Assembly (NCBI GenBank): GCA_900545735.1
Contig: URAC01000028.1
Span: 1-11,565, forward strand
Direction of reading: 5' to 3'
Length of the DNA stretch: 11,565 nucleotides
Source of the DNA: an uncultured Bacillota bacterium
Lineage (GTDB): Bacteria; Bacillota; Clostridia; Christensenellales; UBA1242
Shown here: in pieces, positions 5,442-11,516 of the stretch
Layout of the letters: the number at the start of each line of letters is the position of its first letter
How positions within the stretch are numbered: the stretch's first letter is position 1
Translations under genes and position numbers: made by a program
The notes under the pieces: model-generated
The model's input: the letters and a program-made list of their open reading frames with translations, nothing else
Told to the model about the DNA's origin: nothing
The model's database searches: none

Positions 5442-6644
5442 ATGAAAGTTTTAGTTGTTAACGCGGGCAGCTCTTCATTAAAATTCCAATTATTTGATAT
5501 GGAAAATGAAAGCGTGCTTGCAAAAGGAAATTGCGAAAAAATAGGCATTGATGGTTCCTTTGTTGGATACACAATCAATGGCGTTAAAAAGGAAGTTAAA
5601 ACTCCAATGCCAGACCATAATGTTGCAATGAGTTTGGTTTTAAAATTGCTCACAGACGAAAAAGAAGGGGTAATCAAAAGCTTATCTGAAATTCAAGCAG
5701 TTGGACATAGAGTGCTTCACGGTGGCGAAATTTATACAGACAGCGTTCTTGTAAATGACGAAGTTTTAAAAAATTTAGAAAGTTTAAAACCTCTTGGTCC
5801 ACTTCATATGCCAGCAAACATTGCAGGAATTTATGCTTGCCAAAAAGCAATGCCAAATGTTCCAAATGTTGCAGTTTTTGACACTGCATTCCACGCACAA
5901 ATGCCAAAAGAAGCATTTTTGTATGCTGTTCCTTATGAAGCATACACAGACTGGAAAGTTAGAAGATATGGCTTCCACGGAACAAGCCATAAATTCGTTT
6001 CTGGCGAAGTTGCAAAATTGCTCGGCAAAAATGTTGAAGATTTAAAAATAATCACGGTTCATCTTGGAAACGGTTCTTCTGTTGCCGCTGTTGAAGGTGG
6101 TCATAGTGTAGACACTTCTATGGGCTTCACTCCACTTGAAGGTTTGATTATGGGAACAAGGTCAGGTGATGTTGATGGCTCTGTTGCTGGATTTTTAGCA
6201 GAAAAAGAAGGCTTAACTGCAAGTGAAATGGTTACTTATTTGAACAAAAAGTGCGGCGCTTTAGGAATTTCAGGCGTTTCAAGCGATATGAGAGATATCA
6301 ATAAAGCAGCTGAAGAAGGCAATGAAAGGGCTAAACTTGTTGTTCCTATGATGGCTTATAGAATTAAAAAATACATTGGCTCTTATATTGCAGCAATGAA
6401 TGGGGTAGACGCAATCGTGTTTACAGGCGGTATTGGTGAAAATCAAGAAGATTTGAGAGAATTGGCTCTTAAAGATATGGATTTCTTTGGCATTGAAATT
6501 GATGTTGATAAAAACAATCATTTGCCAAGAGACACAGTTGAAGAAATTTCCACACCAAATTCAAAGGTTAGAGTTTTCAGAATTCCAACTAACGAAGAAC
6601 TTGTTATTGCAAGAGATACAATAAGATTGTCAAATTTAGGTTAA
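5442..6644 (+). CDS. ackA: Acetate kinase
   Basis: Cytosolic ASKHA-fold enzyme converting acetyl phosphate and ADP to acetate and ATP, the energy-yielding step of acetate fermentation, and the reverse. The 400 residues are full length. Key residues are Asn7 in NAGSSSLKF, Arg90 in GHRVLHGGE, the catalytic Asp147 in FDTAFH, His179 in GFHGTSH, Arg240 in MGTRSGD, GGIGEN in the nucleotide site, and Glu385 in TNEE for the metal. At 246 the usual Pro of the GDxDP motif is Gly. The frame is open for 14 more codons upstream, but those lie over the promoter; ATG at 5442 has AGGAGA and matches the family start. pta, its usual partner, is not adjacent. No terminator separates it from rpmF, which has its own promoter. 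Confidence 0.98.
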   Translation: MKVLVVNAGSSSLKFQLFDMENESVLAKGNCEKIGIDGSFVGYTINGVKKEVKTPMPDHNVAMSLVLKLLTDEKEGVIKSLSEIQAVGHRVLHGGEIYTDSVLVNDEVLKNLESLKPLGPLHMPANIAGIYACQKAMPNVPNVAVFDTAFHAQMPKEAFLYAVPYEAYTDWKVRRYGFHGTSHKFVSGEVAKLLGKNVEDLKIITVHLGNGSSVAAVEGGHSVDTSMGFTPLEGLIMGTRSGDVDGSVAGFLAEKEGLTASEMVTYLNKKCGALGISGVSSDMRDINKAAEEGNERAKLVVPMMAYRIKKYIGSYIAAMNGVDAIVFTGGIGENQEDLRELALKDMDFFGIEIDVDKNNHLPRDTVEEISTPNSKVRVFRIPTNEELVIARDTIRLSNLG

Positions 6645-6650
6645 AAATTG

Positions 6651-6678
6651 TTGACAAATATTAGATTTATGCTATAAT
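6651..6678 (+). promoter_or_regulatory. Strong consensus promoter of rpmF
   Basis: A perfect TTGACA (6651-6656), a 16-base spacer and a perfect TATAAT (6673-6678), with an extended -10 TGC directly before the -10 box. It begins 7 bases after the ackA stop and predicts a start near 6685, with a leader of about 35 bases. Confidence 0.9.
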
Positions 6679-6719
6679 GGCAAAGTAAAATTTGAAAGAT
6701 ACACAAAAGGGAGGATAAT

Positions 6720-6917
6720 ATGGCAGTTCCAAAACGTAAAGTTTCCAAAGCAAGAAGAAACTCAAGAAATTCAAATAATTTTAAAGTTAGTGCTCCAACA
6801 TTAGTAGAATGTCCAGAATGCCACGAACTTAAAGCCCCTCATAAAGTTTGCAAAAATTGCGGAACTTACAAAGGCAAAAAAGTTGTTGAAGTAGAAAAAG
6901 ATAAAAAAGAAAATTAA
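6720..6917 (+). CDS. rpmF: 50S ribosomal protein L32
   Basis: Small zinc-ribbon protein of the large ribosomal subunit, 65 residues. The N-terminus MAVPKRKVSKARRNSR is the family signature, and the zinc ligands are complete: Cys31-x2-Cys34 (CPEC) and Cys44-x2-Cys47 (CKNC), that is, the zinc-binding (C+) form. The ATG is preceded by GGGAGG at 6711-6716. In many bacteria rpmF follows a yceD (DUF177) gene; here no yceD is present and rpmF follows ackA by 75 bases with its own strong promoter. It ends at a terminator shared with the convergent yigZ-like gene. Confidence 0.98.
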   Translation: MAVPKRKVSKARRNSRNSNNFKVSAPTLVECPECHELKAPHKVCKNCGTYKGKKVVEVEKDKKEN

Positions 6918-6947
6918 TAAAAAACCTTTCAAACGAAAGGTTTTTTT
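6918..6947. terminator. Bidirectional terminator between rpmF and the yigZ-like gene
   Basis: CCTTTC (6925-6930) pairs with GAAAGG (6935-6940) around an AAAC loop, flanked by an A run on the left and a T run on the right, so it can stop transcription from both sides. The stop codon of the minus-strand gene overlaps its right edge. Confidence 0.9.
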
Positions 6948-7281
6948 ATTTCAATGTTTCACTTGCGGTTTTTGAATAAGCCCTAACAAGACCACCAGCG
7001 CCAAGTTTTATTCCACCAAAATATCTTACAACAACAAGCAAAGAGTCCTTTTTATCCTGCTTTTGTAAAACATTTAAAATTGGCTTGCCGGCTGTTCCAG
7101 AAGGCTCTCCATCATCAAATGCTTTTTCGCTAAAAGGGTTTGTCAAACGATAAGCATAGCAAATATGCGTTGCTTTTTTATGTTCCTTTTTTAAATTGTT
7201 TAAAATTTCCACCACTTCATCTTGTGATTTTACAGGGAAATATAGCCCTATAAATTTAGATTTTTTTATTTCTAGTTGCAT
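6946..7281 (-). CDS. Single-domain YigZ/IMPACT N-terminal (UPF0029) protein
   Basis: Protein of 111 residues (113 if the GTG at 7287 is used) consisting only of the IMPACT N-terminal domain. Motifs are KKSKFIG at 6-12, ATHICYAYR at 37-45, DDGEPSGTAGKP at 56-67 and VVVRYFGGIKLGAGGLVRAY at 83-102, all family hallmarks. Bacterial YigZ/YvyE proteins are usually about 200 residues, with a second ferredoxin-like domain (DUF1949). Here the protein stops at the end of the first domain and runs into the terminator, so the second domain is absent. The N-terminus is also about 15 residues shorter than usual. The molecular function in bacteria is not settled; eukaryotic IMPACT regulates the Gcn2 pathway. 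No Shine-Dalgarno sequence is seen; a promoter placed exactly for a leaderless ATG at 7281 supports that start. Confidence 0.93.
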   Translation of the reverse strand: MQLEIKKSKFIGLYFPVKSQDEVVEILNNLKKEHKKATHICYAYRLTNPFSEKAFDDGEPSGTAGKPILNVLQKQDKKDSLLVVVRYFGGIKLGAGGLVRAYSKTASETLK

Positions 7282-7287
7282 ATTCAC

Positions 7288-7316
7288 ATATTAACATATT
7301 TTAAAAAAAAGATAAA
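7288..7316 (-). promoter_or_regulatory. Putative extended -10 promoter of the yigZ-like gene
   Basis: On the minus strand TG-T-TAATAT (7296 down to 7288) forms an extended -10 element, with a weak -35 (TTTATC, 7316 down to 7311) at a 17-base spacing. The predicted start falls on 7281, the A of the ATG, implying a leaderless mRNA. Confidence 0.4.
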
Positions 7317-7332
7317 AATAAATAAATACAAT

Positions 7333-7361
7333 TTGACAATGATATATAAAAGTGATAAAAT
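7333..7361 (+). promoter_or_regulatory. Putative promoter of alaS
   Basis: A perfect TTGACA (7333-7338), a 17-base spacer and TAAAAT (7356-7361), with TG at 7353-7354 as an extended -10. The start is predicted near 7368, leaving about 15 bases of leader with AGGATAGG. That is too short for a T-box. Confidence 0.8.
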
Positions 7362-7382
7362 TTTGCAGTCAAAGGATAGGTT

Positions 7383-9209
7383 ATGATTACAAGCAAAGAA
7401 TTAAGAAAAAAATGGTTAGATTTTTATGAGAAACGCGGACACGTAAACATCGGTGCGGTTTCTCTTCTTGGTGACGGCACAACAGGCGTTATGTTTAATG
7501 TTGCAGGCATGCAACCTCTTATGCCATATCTTTTAGGCAAGCCACACCCTGCAGGGAAAAGGCTTTGCAATGTCCAAGGCTGCATAAGAACAATCGATAT
7601 TGATGACATTGGAGACGAATCTCATTGCTCATTTTTTGAAATGATGGGAAATTGGAGCTTAGGAGATTATTTTAAAAAGGAAAAAACTGCTTGGACTTTT
7701 GAATTTTTAACAAAAGAATTGGGCTTTGATAAAAATAAAATTTGTGCAACAGTTTTTGCTGGCGATGAAAATGCTCCAAGAGATGAAGAAACGGCAAAGT
7801 TATTAGAAGAAGTTGGCGTTAAAAAAGAAAATATTTTTTACTTGCCTAAAAAGGATAACTGGTGGGAATTAGAAGGAACAACAAACACTCCTTGCGGTCC
7901 AGACAATGAATGGTTCTATCCAAGGCACGACAATCCTTGCTCAGACCATTGCGATGTAACTTGTGATTGTGGAAGATGGGTCGAAATTGGCAACGATGTG
8001 TATATGCAATATAAAAAATTGGAAGGCAACAAATATGTTGAACTGGAAAATAAGAACGTAGACACTGGTTTTGGCTTCGAAAGGCTTTTAATGTATGTTA
8101 ATGGCTTAACAGATATTTATAAAACAGACCTTTTTGCCGATGTTATATCATATTTACAAAATGAAAGCGGCAAAGATTATGAAAATGATTTTGAAGCTAG
8201 AAAAGCAATGAGAATTATTGCCGACCATATGAGAACTTCAGTTATGTTGATAGGTGACAAAAACGGAATTGTTCCATCAAATGTTGGTGCAGGATATATA
8301 TTAAGAAGGTTGATGCGCAGAGCAATTCGTTATGCAAGACAACTTAATTTGAGCGAAGAGGCTTTAAATAATGTCGCTAAAATTTATATTGAAAAAATAT
8401 ATAATGAAGCATATCCACTTTTGTTAGAAAAAGAAGAATACATTTTGAGCGAAATTTCAAAAGAAGTATTAAAATTCTCAAAAGTTGTTGACGATGGCAT
8501 CAAAGAATTTGAAAAAGTGATTGGCGGGCTTGAAAGAAAAAATCAATTTATGTCGCAAAAAGATGCAAATTTTGTTGAAGATAGAACAATAACAGGCAAA
8601 GCGGCATTCAGATTATATGACACTTTCGGGTTCCCTATTGAAATGACAAAAGAATTGGCAAGGGAAAAAGGCTATAACGTTGACGAAGAAGGCTTTAACG
8701 AAGCATTCAAACATCATCAAGAAATTTCAAAACAAAGCGAAAAAGGTGAATTTAAAGGCGGCTTAGCTGATAGTTCATATCAATCAACAAGGTTGCACAC
8801 TGCAACGCACTTGCTTTTGGCAGCGCTTAGGAAAAAGTTTGGCAGCGATGTCCATCAATGCGGTTCTAACATCACGCCTGAAAGATTGAGATTCGACTTT
8901 AATGTTGATAGGAAATTAACTCCAGAAGAACTTTTAGAAATTGAAAATGAAGTCAACAATAACATTCAAAGAGCGATAGATGTTGAATTTTATGAACTTC
9001 CAATAGAAGAAGCAAAACAAATGGGCGCAACAGGCATATTTGATGACAAATATGGCGATATTGTAAAAGTTTATAAAATTGGCGACGTAAGCATAGAAAT
9101 GTGTGGCGGACCTCACGTTAAAAACACTTCAGAACTTAACAAGTTTAAAATTGTTAAAGAAGAAAGTTCGTCAGCAGGCGTTAGAAGAATAAAAGCGATT
9201 TTAGAGTAA
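7383..9209 (+). CDS. alaS: Alanyl-tRNA synthetase, short form lacking beta-barrel and C-Ala domains
   Basis: Class II synthetase that charges tRNA-Ala and clears mischarged Ser and Gly. It has 608 residues against about 870 normally. The catalytic domain (about 1-270) shows FNVAGMQPL, the FFEMMGNWSLGDYF motif, and VDTGFGFERL near its end. The tRNA-recognition helices include RIIADHMRTS and GYILRRLMRRAIRYARQL (to about 340). The usual barrel with FYAESGGQxGD is missing: the chain goes from about residue 458 straight into the editing domain, with HTATH at 472-476 and Cys574-x3-His578 (CGGPH), the complete metal site. It ends at SSSAGVRRIKAILE, so the C-Ala/DHHA1 domain is absent. A Cys cluster (186, 190, 194, 196) interrupts the catalytic domain. 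The TAA is followed by the next gene's ribosome binding site, so this is a natural end. No second alaS is visible here. Confidence 0.95.
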   Translation: MITSKELRKKWLDFYEKRGHVNIGAVSLLGDGTTGVMFNVAGMQPLMPYLLGKPHPAGKRLCNVQGCIRTIDIDDIGDESHCSFFEMMGNWSLGDYFKKEKTAWTFEFLTKELGFDKNKICATVFAGDENAPRDEETAKLLEEVGVKKENIFYLPKKDNWWELEGTTNTPCGPDNEWFYPRHDNPCSDHCDVTCDCGRWVEIGNDVYMQYKKLEGNKYVELENKNVDTGFGFERLLMYVNGLTDIYKTDLFADVISYLQNESGKDYENDFEARKAMRIIADHMRTSVMLIGDKNGIVPSNVGAGYILRRLMRRAIRYARQLNLSEEALNNVAKIYIEKIYNEAYPLLLEKEEYILSEISKEVLKFSKVVDDGIKEFEKVIGGLERKNQFMSQKDANFVEDRTITGKAAFRLYDTFGFPIEMTKELAREKGYNVDEEGFNEAFKHHQEISKQSEKGEFKGGLADSSYQSTRLHTATHLLLAALRKKFGSDVHQCGSNITPERLRFDFNVDRKLTPEELLEIENEVNNNIQRAIDVEFYELPIEEAKQMGATGIFDDKYGDIVKVYKIGDVSIEMCGGPHVKNTSELNKFKIVKEESSSAGVRRIKAILE

Positions 9210-9233
9210 AAAATAATAAAAGAAGGTGAAATT

Positions 9234-9425
9234 ATGAAAAAATTCAATAAAAATTCAACTATTGGTGAAGTTCTAGATGTAGATGAAAGCAATTCAGTAA
9301 TTTTGCAAGGCTTTGGAATGCATTGTTTTGGTTGCCCAATGAGCCAAATGGAAACACTTGAAGAAGCGAGCGAAGTTCACGGATTTGACTTAAATTTACT
9401 TTTAGATAAATTGAACAATAAGTAG
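9234..9425 (+). CDS. DUF1858 / hybrid-cluster-associated CxxC protein
   Basis: Protein of 63 residues resembling the DUF1858 domain, also described as the hybrid cluster protein-associated redox disulfide domain and found at the N-terminus of ScdA-type iron-sulfur repair proteins. The pattern is STIGEVLDVDESNSVILQGFGMHC, with the redox pair Cys31-x2-Cys34 in HCFGCPMS, followed by ETLEEASEVHG and a C-terminal helix. It is probably a small cytosolic protein with a redox-active disulfide or metal-binding pair, common in anaerobes; the exact partner is unknown. AAGGTG lies 6 bases before the ATG. It starts 24 bases after alaS with no promoter or terminator between, so the two are probably co-transcribed, and a terminator follows it. 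Confidence 0.85.
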   Translation: MKKFNKNSTIGEVLDVDESNSVILQGFGMHCFGCPMSQMETLEEASEVHGFDLNLLLDKLNNK

Positions 9426-9439
9426 AAAATATCTCTCTA

Positions 9440-9465
9440 AAAAGCCTTGCAAATGCAAGGCTTTT
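9440..9465 (+). terminator. Terminator after the alaS unit
   Basis: A perfect stem pairs 9440-9451 with 9454-9465 (AAAAGCCTTGCA and its complement, tight loop). The T tract is short (four T, inside the stem). Confidence 0.8.
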
Positions 9466-9508
9466 AACATATATTCACATATTTTCATATATAAATCAGA
9501 GGTTTGTT

Positions 9509-9988
9509 TTGACCGATTTAAAAGTTAAAAAGAAATATCCTTTGATTAAAAATCTTTGCAAAAATTCATATTATTGTGGAATTTTGCAAAATTTATTTGC
9601 TGGAAACGAAAGCGAATGTGTGATACTTATGCAATTAAAATATCAAATCAGCATCTTAACTGGCTTTTATGATAATTATGTTGAAACTCTAAAGAGTATT
9701 TGCTCAAATGATTTATATCATCAAGAACTTTTGGCACACGCAATTTTGATGTGTGGCGGCGACCCCATTTATGCCAATGCACAAAATAAATGGCTCGGCG
9801 GAAGGCAAGTCGATTACATTAAAGACCTCAAACAAATAATTTCCTATGACATCGAATTTAAAGAAAAAATGATTATAGATTATAAAATTGCCATTGCAAA
9901 AATTGAAAATTTTGAAATCAAATCGTTATTGGCAAGTATTTTGCAAGATGAAGAAAGCCATTTAAGACAACTTAAAAATTTGAAATAA
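9509..9988 (+). CDS. Ferritin-like domain protein (rubrerythrin/CotJC-like group)
   Basis: Helical protein of 159 residues resembling the ferritin-like diiron/dimanganese proteins of anaerobic Bacillota, a group related to rubrerythrins and CotJC/manganese catalases. Candidate ligands fall in the expected order: Glu36 in helix 1 (NESECVILMQLKYQ), His71 in helix 2 before the GGDP turn (83-86), Glu119 in helix 3, and Glu148-x2-His151 in helix 4 (DEESHLRQL). In helix 2 the usual E-x-x-H appears as D68-x-x-H71. The link between helices 2 and 3 (YANAQNKWLGGRQVDY) is typical of the group. It likely handles peroxide or stores metal, but the activity is not shown by sequence. The start is a TTG, 6 bases after AGAGG at 9498-9502; no in-frame ATG is near. 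It is a single gene between two terminators. Confidence 0.82.
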   Translation: MTDLKVKKKYPLIKNLCKNSYYCGILQNLFAGNESECVILMQLKYQISILTGFYDNYVETLKSICSNDLYHQELLAHAILMCGGDPIYANAQNKWLGGRQVDYIKDLKQIISYDIEFKEKMIIDYKIAIAKIENFEIKSLLASILQDEESHLRQLKNLK

Positions 9989-10016
9989 AAACTCGTTAGA
10001 ATTTCTAACGAGTTTT
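9988..10016. terminator. Bidirectional terminator between the ferritin-like gene and rel
   Basis: A 13-base-pair perfect stem (9988-10000 with 10004-10016) around a 3-base loop, with T runs in both directions. It overlaps the last base of the ferritin-like stop codon and part of the convergent rel stop codon. Confidence 0.93.
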
Positions 10017-11516
10017 ATTTCCAGTTCACTTCAATCAATCTATTTGGGTCAAAGAAGGATAAGTTTGGGCATTGCTTTCTATGAACAACAATTCCTTGCC
10101 CGTGAGAAACAAATCCGACAATTTCATCGCCTTCAATAGGGCAGCAGCATTTTGCAAATTTAATCAACAGATTGCCAACACCTTTAACATTAACAGAATT
10201 TTCTTGTGGTTTGTAATTTTCCATTTGTGGTTGAATTACAATTTCTTTTTTCGCTTGTTTTTCAATGTCATTTTCATAAATATGAACAAGTTTTCCAGCA
10301 ATGATTTTTGCAGATGACGAGCCATATCCTATGCTTGCACAAAGTTCATCATAAGTTGAAAAACAACATTTATCTAGCAAAGTGTCAACAAATTTTTTGT
10401 CTGTCAATTTGCTAACGGAATATCCCGCATTTTTAATTGCTTGTTCAAGCATCAATTTTCCCGCCTTGATGTTTTCTTCCTTCATTTCTTTGCGGAAATA
10501 AGCAAGAATTTTATTTCGAGCCGCCGAAGTTTTTATGATTTTAAGCCAATCTCTAGAAGGCCCTTTTGAATTTGGGTTTGTGATAATTTCAACGATATCT
10601 CCATTCTCAAGCGATTTTGTTATAGGCTGCATTTTGCCGTTAACCTTAGCCCCAACGCATTTGTTGCCGATGTCTGAATGAATTGCATAAGCAAAATCAA
10701 TAGGGGTTGATTCTGCTGGCAAGTGCAATACTTTTCCTTTTGGCGTTTGAACGAAAATTTCGCCGTCATAAATGTCTACCTTCAAACTTTCAATAAGTTC
10801 TTCGCTAGTCATTTGTTTTTCTTTTTCCATTATTTCTCTTATCCAACCCAAACGCTCGTCAAGAGAATCTAATTTTGTTCTTTTTTCTTTATACATCCAG
10901 TGCGCAGCAACACCAAATTCTGCACATCTGTGCATTTCTTTTGTTCTTATTTGAATTTCAACTGGCACGCCTTGAAACATAACGGTTGTGTGCAATGATT
11001 GATAGCCGTTGGATTTTGGAATCGCAATATAATCTTTAAAACGATTTTGAAGTGGCGTTACTTGACTGTTAATTTTGCCAAGCAAAGCATAGCAATCTTC
11101 CACGCTTTCCAAAATGGCTCGAACGGCGACAAGGTCATATATTTTATCTAAATTGCCATTTTTTTGCTTCAATTTTTTATAAATGCTAAATATATGCTTT
11201 TTTCTGCCCATAACTTCGCCTTTAATGCCAAGTTCGTGCATATATTTGCGCACTTCTTCTTTTAAATTATTTACAATTAATTCGCGTTCTTTATATTTTT
11301 TCTCAACTGCAGCATTTATCTTTTCAAATTGTTCAGGATATAAATTTTTAAACGCCAAATCTTCAAGTTCACTCTTTATGCTGGACAAGCCGAGCCTGCT
11401 CGCAAGTGGGGCAAACAATTCCAATGTTTGTTTGCTTTTGATTTTTATAAGTTCTTCCTTGCTTTTGTCCTTTGAAATCACTTGAAGTTCTGCAAGCACA
11501 AAACACAATTTAACTA
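10015..11516 (-). CDS. rel: RelA/SpoT-family (p)ppGpp synthetase, 5' partial, no ACT domain
   Basis: Stringent-response enzyme making (p)ppGpp from ATP and GTP/GDP on stalled ribosomes. The 5' end is cut by the fragment boundary; 499 residues are visible. They contain the very end of the HD hydrolase domain (degenerate: VVKLCFVLAELQVI), then the linker TLELFAPLASRLGL. The synthetase domain has GRKKHIFSIYKK, YDLVAVRAI, the RFKDYIA loop (RXKD, 11032-11043), GYQSLHTTV and EIQIRT. Next come a TGS domain (IFVQTPKGKVLHLP to NGDIVEIIT), a helical region with PSRDWL, and the zinc-finger domain (FAKCCCPIEGDEIVG and HRKQCPNL). It ends eight residues after FFDPN, where a C-terminal ACT/RRM domain normally follows, and the stop lies in a terminator. 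It reads in frame to base 11514; the TTG at 11508 is internal, not a start. Confidence 0.96.

Noticed and set aside
7362..7382. T-box riboswitch before alaS
   Set aside because: The predicted leader is only about 15 bases, with no stem I or antiterminator.
7383..9209. AlaRS shortened by a frameshift or by TGA read as stop
   Set aside because: The frame is intact, ends in TAA after a conserved domain boundary, the missing barrel is internal and in frame, and the next gene starts 24 bases later.
7278..9483. Shared ATATTCACATATT string upstream of the yigZ-like and ferritin-like genes
   Set aside because: Only two short AT-rich copies in different orientation relative to their genes; likely chance in this base composition.
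11486..11508. TTG at 11508 as the start of a short rel
   Set aside because: The frame stays open to the fragment edge and the sequence lies inside the HD-to-synthetase junction of the RSH family; the gene is simply cut.
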